Source of the DNA: DAOUAM01 sp034433305
GTDB lineage: Bacteria > Chloroflexota > Dehalococcoidia > Lucifugimonadales > DAOUAM01
Length of the DNA: 64,000 bases
Reading direction: 5' to 3'
Assembly (NCBI GenBank): GCA_034433305.1
Contig: DAOUAM010000089.1
Coordinates: 50,673 to 114,672, forward strand
Part shown: positions 57,999 through 64,000 of the stretch, in pieces
Position numbering within the stretch: the first letter of the stretch is position 1
Layout: each line of letters opens with the position of its first letter
Program-made: the position numbers and the translations under genes
Notes under the pieces: model-generated
The model's input: the letters and a program-made list of their open reading frames with translations, nothing else
What the model was told of the DNA's origin: nothing
Database searches by the model: none

Positions 57999-59221
57999 GG
58001 CCTCGGCACCTCCTTGCCCTCGTAGCGGCGCAGCCTGGCCCACCAGACCACCAGCACGCCCAGGGCCAGCAGCGCGCCGGCGCCCACGTAGCCCAGGAAG
58101 GGTATGGGCGACCACTGGATGTCGCCGGTGTCCGGGGCACGGTCGCCGTCGTCGCTCTCGATATACATGCGTAGCGCCGAGCCGACGGAGAAGCCCAGGT
58201 CGGCGAAGGGCAGGCCGAACTCCACCCGGCTGCCGCCCTCGTCCCTGGACTCGCCCCAGTCCTTGCCTCTGTACTCCACAAGCTCCTCGCCATCGCTGGC
58301 GCGCAGCACCGTCAGGTCCACCCGCGAGTCCTTGCCGCTGGGGGTGTACCTGACCTCCACCACCCGGTCGCCGCTGTCGTTGAAGTCGCCGTTGTTGTCC
58401 ATGTCCAGGTGAAGGGTGTAGCGCACAGTGCCGGTAGCCTCTTCTTCGTCCCTGCTGGCGGCGCGCTGGACCATCCAGTACATGGTCTCGTCATCCGGGT
58501 TGTCGCCCCAGTAGAAGGCCACGATGTCCCCATGCTGGCGAGCGTCGCCCTGGGGGTCGGTGATGTGGGGGCGGCCGCGCCAGTCCTCGAACTGGCCGTC
58601 CCGGACGATGGCGGCCAGGCCGGCCTCCTCGTCCTCAGGGCCTGCCTCGGGCGACTCGTCGGTCACCTCCACGGCGTCCACCAGCAGGGCATCGTCACCA
58701 TCGTTGCCGTGCATCTCAAGCTGTACCCGGAGCACGCCGTCCGCCAGGAAAGGCGGCACCTGGAAGGTGAAGCGGCGATAGCGGTCGGAGTCGGCGCTGT
58801 CCCAGCGCTGCACCTCGGCCAGCGCCCCGGGCGCGCCCAGCAGCAGGGCGGCGTAGTCCTCGCCTTCCTGGGACTTGGTCCGTGCCCACAGGGACAGGCT
58901 GACCGCCTGGCCGCCCCGCAGGGACACGTCGCGGTAGGCGATGCTGCTGCCGCGCAGCCGCAGGTGGGACCTGCCCTGGCGGGGCTTGTCGCGCCGGGTA
59001 ACGTCAACTGCGCCGGAACTCTGCCAGCCGGCCAGCCAGCCAGTGCCGCCCCGGAAGCCGCCTTCCTCGAAGTCGTCTCTGGCGATGGTGTCCGCGTGCG
59101 CCCGCGAGGGCATCAGAAGGCACAGTGCCAGGGCTGCCAGCAGGGCCGCCAGACATCTGAACACTGGAATGTCTGGACGGCCAGACATCGGTATGTTCTG
59201 TGGACCTGACATTCCTTTCAC
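57995..59221 (-). CDS. Secreted protein with C-terminal membrane anchor, candidate exosortase substrate
   Basis: The product is about 408 residues. A signal peptide (hydrophobic about 18-38, cleavage after 'SRAHA') is followed by a beta-sandwich region ('DFEEGGFRGGTGWLAGWQS', 45-190) and a second domain with Asp-rich 'DMDNNGDFNDSGD' (about 285-297), a possible calcium or DOMON-like site. The C-terminus has one membrane helix ('VGAGALLALGVLVVWW') and a basic tail (R-L-R-R-Y-E-G-K), the layout of sorting signals. It is encoded immediately upstream of, and overlapping, the exosortase gene. GTG 59221, ATG 59212 and ATG 59188 are alternative starts. Confidence 0.72.
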   Translation of the reverse strand: MKGMSGPQNIPMSGRPDIPVFRCLAALLAALALCLLMPSRAHADTIARDDFEEGGFRGGTGWLAGWQSSGAVDVTRRDKPRQGRSHLRLRGSSIAYRDVSLRGGQAVSLSLWARTKSQEGEDYAALLLGAPGALAEVQRWDSADSDRYRRFTFQVPPFLADGVLRVQLEMHGNDGDDALLVDAVEVTDESPEAGPEDEEAGLAAIVRDGQFEDWRGRPHITDPQGDARQHGDIVAFYWGDNPDDETMYWMVQRAASRDEEEATGTVRYTLHLDMDNNGDFNDSGDRVVEVRYTPSGKDSRVDLTVLRASDGEELVEYRGKDWGESRDEGGSRVEFGLPFADLGFSVGSALRMYIESDDGDRAPDTGDIQWSPIPFLGYVGAGALLALGVLVVWWARLRRYEGKEVPRP

Positions 59222-59267
59222 GCTACTCTCTCGCTCCACGCAGTCGTACCGGCCAGACAGGGCTGGC

Positions 59268-61823
59268 TCACGGCCTCCAGCCCCACGGCGCCGGCACTCG
59301 CAGGCCCCTGCTGGCCTGGAGGATGCCGCCCACCATGCCGGCCGACGACAGGGCCACGACACAGGCAACCACGAGACCCAGCCCGGTGGCGGCCACGCCT
59401 GCCCTGTATATGGACGTCCGCAGGGAGCGGACCTCCACCTGGTGCTGGCCGGCGGGCAGCCTCACCAGGGCCAGGGCCTCCACGGCCACCGACGGCACGG
59501 GCTGGCCGTCCACGTAGACCGCCGTGCCGGCGTGGCGCGCCAGCGGCAGCAGGTAGTACCCGTCGCCCGGCACGTCCAGGGAGAAGCGGTAGCCCGACTG
59601 GGAGGCGCTGTAGTCCCGCATGGGCAGCCACTCCAGCGGTGGGGCCTGCGACGCCGGCACTCCCAGCAGGCCCTCTACTATCTGTATGGCAAGAGGGTCG
59701 TGAGTCAAAACGGCATGGAACACCAGGTTCAGCCCCAGAAAGGTCACCTGGCCTTCACCTGTGCGCCTGGTGCCTATCACCGTCCCCCGGACGCTCTGGA
59801 CCTGGAAGCCAAGCTCGCGGCTGTCCAGGCCCTGAGGCACGAAGGCCAGCCACGGGTCATAGGCCGGGTCGAAGGGCTGGAGGCGCTCTGGCCCGTCATC
59901 CAGGAGCAGCAGCGGCGGGCTGCTCAGCAGCACAGGCTCGCCGTACACGTCCAGGAACCGGGGCGTGCGGGAGAGGGAGTCCAGGGGCGTGCCTGTCAGG
60001 TCTATGATTACCCGCTTGCCCCGGGCGGCCAGCTCTTTCACCATCTCCTCGGCCCTGGCCCTGCTCCGCCAGTCGAAGCCGGCCAGCACAAGAGTATCGA
60101 ACCGCGCCAGGAACTCCAGGTCGTAGCTGTCCAGCGTCGGGGAACTGGCGGCCAGCACTCCCGGGAACAGCAGAGAGAGGTTCTGGCCGCCAGTGCCGAT
60201 GGCCAGGATAGTGGCATTGGCCCTGTAGGCGCGGGGCACGCCGTCCCTGTGGTAAACGTCCATCTGCTGGCCCCGGAAGCTACGCCGGTAGCCGGCGTCC
60301 TCCAGGCCCTGGCGGAAGCCGGGCAGGGGCAGGCCATTGAGCACCACCACATCGTCGGCGCCCAGGCGCTGGAGCCGGTCCACGGCGTAGGCGGTGAAGC
60401 CCTTCTCCATGGCCTGGTTGACCATGGCCAGCAGCGGCGCGGTGGCCGCTCCCTGGTAGGCCCAGCCATACACCTGCTCCCTGCCTCCCACGGCGGTGAA
60501 GAGGTAGGACGGCGCCGACCCCAGCCGGCTCAGGTCGGCCACGGCGACCCGCCAGCCTGGGGAGTCCCTGAGCATGCTGGCCACCTGCTCAGTCTCCTGT
60601 GGCGCCTCCCGCGTGTGGGCCAGAGGGACGGACTGCCAGAAGTCCAGGGCCATCACCAGGACCAGCCCCAGGGCCAGGAAGCGCCCCGCGCTCTCCCGCC
60701 TCGGCCCGCTGGCCTGCCACGCCGTCCGAAGCAGGGCCACGGAGGCCAGCACCAGGACGAAGCCCGCGAAGCTCATGAAGCGCAGCGGCCAGAAGAGCTG
60801 GTGGAAGGGCAGCGAGTTGTAGATGTCGTTGAGCAGGGTAGAGCTGACCAACAGGGTGATGGAGCCTATCACAAGCAGCGTCCTGGACAGCGCGTCGAGC
60901 CGGCGCCACCAGGCCAGCATGAGGCCCAGGGCCAGCAGGAAAGAGGCGCCGACATAAAACGCCTCCCTGTTGGACGCCCGCAGCGCGGGGTTGAAGGAGA
61001 CGCTCCAGGGGAAGCTGGCCAGGGCCTCGCTGGCGGCCTCGGCGTTCAGGTCGGTGATGCCGCCCGTCAGGCTGGGGAGGAGCCACCAGCCCGATAGCAG
61101 CACGCCGGCCAGGACTCCCAGGACGGCCCGGCGCACGCTCCCGAAGCTGGCCCGCGCCAGCACCCAGTACACCAGGACGAAGAGCAACATGCAGACGGAG
61201 AATATGGCGCCCATCATGGCGTGGGAAAGCACGATGAGGGACACCAGGACGGCCAGCCCCAGGAAGCTAAACATGCGGGGTCGCTGGCTGGAGAGGATGT
61301 CCAGCAGGCAGAAGAAGGCGGCCGGTAGCAACGCCGCCGCCAGGATACGCGGCAGGTTGCCCTCGGCGAAGGCTACCCGGAGGTTGTCCGGCAGCAGCAC
61401 CAGCAGGACGCCGCCCACCGTCGCCCAGCCCAGCCCGTACCAGCGGGCGAAGAGCAGCATGGACAGCCCGCCCGCCAGCGCCGCCAGGAACAGAGTCCAG
61501 TTGCCGGCCGCGAAGACATCGCCCGTGACCACCAGCAGGGCCATGAGGATGTAGTAGGGCAACGGGGCGTAGTAGCGCAGCATCTGCTGGCCGCTGTACC
61601 AGTAGGGGAACAGATCAGGGTACCAGTGGCCCTGCCTGACCTGCTCCAGAAGGTACTCGGCCTTGATCAGGTGCCCCCAGGTGTCCGATGACCAGGGGTA
61701 GCGGGCTGCCGGGTCGGGCGGGAAGATGACCTGGCGGTACACCACCAGCGTTACCGCCAGGATGGCCACGGCGGCCAGCAGGAGCCGCACCCTGGAAGTG
61801 GAGGGCCGGACTTCCTCAGCCAC
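59268..61823 (-). CDS. Large PTPS-related membrane protein (PF10131-like)
   Basis: The 851-residue protein has about ten to twelve membrane helices over residues 15-410, an extracytoplasmic domain (about 415-800) and a final helix near 815-840. The first loop 'YPWSSDTWGHLIKAEYLLEQ' then 'GHWYPDLFPYWYSGQQ' matches the membrane family annotated as 6-pyruvoyl-tetrahydropterin synthase-related, a GT-C-like group. In the exosortase-G context it may move or transfer lipid-linked sugars. It starts at GTG 61823, overlapping the PTPS-like gene by 8 bases. Activity is unproven. Confidence 0.78.
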   Translation of the reverse strand: MAEEVRPSTSRVRLLLAAVAILAVTLVVYRQVIFPPDPAARYPWSSDTWGHLIKAEYLLEQVRQGHWYPDLFPYWYSGQQMLRYYAPLPYYILMALLVVTGDVFAAGNWTLFLAALAGGLSMLLFARWYGLGWATVGGVLLVLLPDNLRVAFAEGNLPRILAAALLPAAFFCLLDILSSQRPRMFSFLGLAVLVSLIVLSHAMMGAIFSVCMLLFVLVYWVLARASFGSVRRAVLGVLAGVLLSGWWLLPSLTGGITDLNAEAASEALASFPWSVSFNPALRASNREAFYVGASFLLALGLMLAWWRRLDALSRTLLVIGSITLLVSSTLLNDIYNSLPFHQLFWPLRFMSFAGFVLVLASVALLRTAWQASGPRRESAGRFLALGLVLVMALDFWQSVPLAHTREAPQETEQVASMLRDSPGWRVAVADLSRLGSAPSYLFTAVGGREQVYGWAYQGAATAPLLAMVNQAMEKGFTAYAVDRLQRLGADDVVVLNGLPLPGFRQGLEDAGYRRSFRGQQMDVYHRDGVPRAYRANATILAIGTGGQNLSLLFPGVLAASSPTLDSYDLEFLARFDTLVLAGFDWRSRARAEEMVKELAARGKRVIIDLTGTPLDSLSRTPRFLDVYGEPVLLSSPPLLLLDDGPERLQPFDPAYDPWLAFVPQGLDSRELGFQVQSVRGTVIGTRRTGEGQVTFLGLNLVFHAVLTHDPLAIQIVEGLLGVPASQAPPLEWLPMRDYSASQSGYRFSLDVPGDGYYLLPLARHAGTAVYVDGQPVPSVAVEALALVRLPAGQHQVEVRSLRTSIYRAGVAATGLGLVVACVVALSSAGMVGGILQASRGLRVPAPWGWRP

Positions 61824-63150
61824 CGCTTCTCTCCCCTGCGTACTCCACGTAGCTGGTGGGCGACTCCCACAGCCTGATAGCCTTCAGAACGACGCGGCCT
61901 GCCAGCTCCGTGGCGGTATGCTCGTAGATGACCCGCGCGATGTTGCTGGCGGTGGGCATGACGTCGTCGAAGGGGGGTACCTTGTTCAGCAGCTTCTCGT
62001 TGTAGCGGGCAACGAACCTTGCTATTATGTCACGTACCTCGTCGGTGCCGACGACCAGGCCGGCCTCGTCCAGGGACTCGCCCTCCAGTATGGCCTGCAC
62101 CCGCCATGAGTGCATGTGGGCCGGCCCCCTGACGCCACTGACCTCCACCTGGTGGCGCCCGTTGAAGAAGACATCAACGCCCATCTCGTACCTGAAGGGG
62201 TGAAGCTCCCCCTCGTCGCCAGTACGCGCCCTTGCTTGCGGCCCTGGGGCTGGCGCGGCGTGTGGCCTGTCCTCCGCAGCGGAAGCCCTGGTAGCCAGGG
62301 GTGCGCCAGCGGCCACGGCAGCCTGCGCCTGGGGAGCGCCTTCGGGCGCTTCACCCCTGGGCCATAGCGACACCTCCAGGCCGTCGGGCGTCACGCGCAG
62401 GCTGCGCACCCGGAAGTACTCCACGTCCATGAGGTCTTTGACGATCGCCTGGACGGCGGGCGCCTCGACCGCATAGACCGCCCTGGCGGCATCGTACTGA
62501 ATGAGCATGACGCCCTTGACTGAGGCCAGGCTTTCTAGCTGCACCATGAACATCTTCACGTCCAGCAAGGAGGGCAGAGGCGATGCCAGGAGCAGGAGCC
62601 GCTCGCTGCTGGCCGCCTCGCCCGCAGAGGGTGGCCCTGCCTGCGGCACCTGGGCTTCCGCCTCCTCAGACGACTCTTCTGGCTCCTGGCCGCCCCAGAG
62701 CTTGTTGGCCCTCTTGAGAGCGCCTGTGGCCTTTGTCGGCGCCTGAGGCCCCGGGCCGGCCCAGAACCGGTTGGCCTTGCCACCTGTGGCGCCAGGCCGG
62801 GCAGCACCTGGGACGGGGCCAGCGCCGACGTCCAGCCTGGGCGGCGGCCCATCGTAGGTGCAAATGCATGGGCCTCCACGGGCGCAGCCTTCGCAGCAGT
62901 AGGGCTGTCCTTCTGAGTAAACGGCGGACCAGTAGAACTCGCCCAGGCAGTTGGCGCACTCCAGCTTCCGCAGCGGCAGGTCGGGTGCCTTGCTGGCGCC
63001 GTCGTTTGCCTGGATGGGCTCATCGGTGTAGGTGCAGATGCACGGGCCGCCGTGGGCACAGCCCTCGCAGCAGTAGGGCTGCCCCTGGTGGAGCACAGGC
63101 TGCCACAGGACCTGTGCGAAGCAGTTGGCGCACTGCGGATAGTCGCTCAT
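61816..63150 (-). CDS. PTPS-like protein with N-terminal tandem Cys modules
   Basis: The 444-residue protein has two near-identical Cys modules at 6-40 and 63-98: 'CANC', then 'GQPYCCEGCA', then 'GGPCICTY', probably zinc-binding. A low-complexity linker (100-185) follows, then a small alpha/beta domain ('LLLLASPLPSLLDVKMFM', 190-275). The C-terminus (about 315-440) is 6-pyruvoyl-tetrahydropterin-synthase-like, with 'HMHSWRVQAILEGESLDEAG' and 'LNKVPPFDDVMPTASNIA'. The single H-x-H gives part of the zinc site; the catalytic Cys is not evident. It heads the exosortase operon, where a PTPS-related protein is expected. Confidence 0.82.
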   Translation of the reverse strand: MSDYPQCANCFAQVLWQPVLHQGQPYCCEGCAHGGPCICTYTDEPIQANDGASKAPDLPLRKLECANCLGEFYWSAVYSEGQPYCCEGCARGGPCICTYDGPPPRLDVGAGPVPGAARPGATGGKANRFWAGPGPQAPTKATGALKRANKLWGGQEPEESSEEAEAQVPQAGPPSAGEAASSERLLLLASPLPSLLDVKMFMVQLESLASVKGVMLIQYDAARAVYAVEAPAVQAIVKDLMDVEYFRVRSLRVTPDGLEVSLWPRGEAPEGAPQAQAAVAAGAPLATRASAAEDRPHAAPAPGPQARARTGDEGELHPFRYEMGVDVFFNGRHQVEVSGVRGPAHMHSWRVQAILEGESLDEAGLVVGTDEVRDIIARFVARYNEKLLNKVPPFDDVMPTASNIARVIYEHTATELAGRVVLKAIRLWESPTSYVEYAGERSGG

Positions 63151-63685
63151 GTGTCACGGGGCCCTGAGTACCGCCAGGTTGCCGGAGTATCCCGCGCAAT
63201 GCCTCTGCCGTCCGCCCTTCCCTGGCGTGATTCACAAGACAGCCGGCCAGAAATGACTTTATTACTATTATCACGGCTGTGGTTACAAGAAAATAACGGT
63301 ACATGCACGGTGAGTAGTAGGTAAATTTCAGGTATTGGGGGTAATGACGCGGACTGCCGCCAACCAGGGCCACGATACCCTGTCGCGCTGGTATAACAGA
63401 GGGAGTCCGGCCCACGGCCTTCTGGCGCTCAAATGCGGACAGATTTGTCCATAAGGCCGCTCAAGGAGTGGGGGGTGAATCACCGGCTGATCTGCCGGGC
63501 TGGTATTGTAGGGGGCTAGCGTGGCCCTGTTCTGGACAGTATGCGTCACGCGCTGGAGGCAAAGGCCGTGGCCCGTGGAAGCGGTGAGGCATGTCAGGTC
63601 GCACAGCTTACCAGCCCATGGAAATCATGGGGCCGGGCAGTGGGAGAAGCTCTGCGTACACCCCTGGCGAGAGGGCCGGGGCCTA
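63151..63685. other. Intergenic region upstream of the sorting operon
   Basis: These 535 bases have no supported gene. An AT-rich patch (63240-63335) on the minus strand probably holds the promoter of the six-gene operon: TTGTAA and TAATAA-like hexamers are present but not convincing. The rest, toward the regulator gene, shows nothing recognisable. Confidence 0.45.
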
Positions 63686-64000
63686 CTATGGCAGCAGCGT
63701 GGCCTGGGGCGCTGGACCCTGCCCCCGGACTGCAGAGGAGACGACGGGCACCAGGCGGTAGCCGATGCCCTTGTGGGTCAGCAGCCTCATGGGCACCGTC
63801 TTCTCCACCTTCCGCCTGAGCTGACAGATGTAGTAGCGCAGACGCTCCTTCCTCACCGGGCCACCCCAGACCTGGGCCATAAGCTCGTCGTGTCCCACCA
63901 CCCTCTCCTGACCGTCCAGGAGACAGCTCAGCAGCCTGGCCTCGGTGGCCGTCAGCCTGCGCTGCAACTCCTCGGGCCACTCCTGCCCCGCCTTCAGCGC
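63686..64000 (-). CDS. OmpR/PhoB-type winged-helix DNA-binding domain, partial
   Basis: The frame is open from the window edge, so the N-terminus is missing. The visible 104 residues form a transcriptional-regulator C-terminal domain: 'LTATEARLLSCLL', 'VVGHDELMAQVWGG', the recognition helix 'RYYICQLRRKVE' and wing 'LLTHKGIGYRLVP'. A receiver or other input domain probably lies upstream. It could be the partner of an unlinked kinase. It is upstream of the sorting operon on the same strand, 535 bases away. Confidence 0.85.
   Translation of the reverse strand, partial: ALKAGQEWPEELQRRLTATEARLLSCLLDGQERVVGHDELMAQVWGGPVRKERLRYYICQLRRKVEKTVPMRLLTHKGIGYRLVPVVSSAVRGQGPAPQATLLP

Noticed and set aside
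59160..59215. Inverted repeat around TGTCTGG/CCAGACA as an operator
   Set aside because: It falls inside the signal-peptide coding segment of the secreted protein; repeated 'MSG...DIP' codons explain it, though a translation-control role is not excluded.
58941..61097. 718-codon plus-strand open frame
   Set aside because: It is antisense to the PTPS-related membrane protein and the secreted protein, has low-complexity His/Gln/Arg composition and shows no domain.
1..64000. tRNA, rRNA, tmRNA or CRISPR
   Set aside because: I looked for T-loop and acceptor patterns and for regularly spaced direct repeats and saw none that hold up. A covariance-model scan would be decisive.

Overview
The window is high-GC, densely packed bacterial chromosomal DNA. 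It most resembles a free-living member of the Chloroflexota, probably a Dehalococcoidia-like lineage. This is an inference from gene content and style, not a marker-gene placement. The supporting traits are a class V (archaeal-type) fructose bisphosphatase, coenzyme F420 genes, inositol-phospholipid genes, CaiB-type CoA transferases and hotdog/crotonase enzymes, eCIS-type DUF4157 proteins, and dispersed intergenic palindromic elements containing a 'cgacaggctc' core. I see no tRNA, rRNA, CRISPR array, phage or IS transposase.

Layout. Positions 1-8.1 kb hold housekeeping and cofactor genes: a partial fbp, rdgB, moaA, a glgA homologue, rnhA, moaC, a 674-residue unknown protein and pth. Positions 8.1-14.2 kb hold secreted proteolysis: a large subtilase, divergent from a lipoprotein metallopeptidase. 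Positions 14.2-18.9 kb hold hotdog dehydratases, a PHP hydrolase, an SDR, a macro-domain protein and an acyl-CoA ligase. Positions 19-22.1 kb are comEA-comEC (DNA uptake). Positions 22.1-25.6 kb are the conserved rpmH-rnpA-yidD-(propeller lipoprotein)-yidC-jag block, driven by a near-ideal sigma-70 promoter. Positions 25.6-29.1 kb hold a PfkB kinase, a HAD phosphatase and two crotonases.

Positions 29.1-32.9 kb form an accessory island: two effector-like proteins share an N-terminal leader, one with a zincin C-terminus and one with a DUF4157 core. Each is followed immediately by a small unrecognised ORF that could be an immunity or partner protein. Positions 33-35.8 kb hold a methyltransferase, a triple-RidA protein and rph. 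Positions 36.2-39.1 kb (minus strand) form an inositol lipid module: inositol-1-phosphate synthase, a PimA-like mannosyltransferase and a CDP-alcohol phosphatidyltransferase. A gene-poor stretch with a decayed cytochrome c and repeats follows (39.1-40.2 kb). Next come a CoA transferase, an MFS transporter, a lactonase and a 2-hydroxyacid dehydrogenase, then cofD-cofC for F420, recF (apparently starting at ATT), a sirtuin, a small zincin, a hybrid histidine kinase, a cytochrome c and serS.

The most notable system is the six-gene minus-strand operon at 53.9-63.2 kb. It encodes a PTPS-like protein with tandem Cys modules, a large PTPS-related membrane protein, a secreted protein with a C-terminal membrane anchor, an XrtG-like exosortase (Cys107, Arg149, His169), an exosortase-G-associated-type GT2 and a GT-C membrane glycosyltransferase. 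Start/stop overlaps or short gaps join all six. I read it as a protein-sorting and surface-glycosylation system with its own candidate substrate. The window ends in a partial winged-helix regulator.
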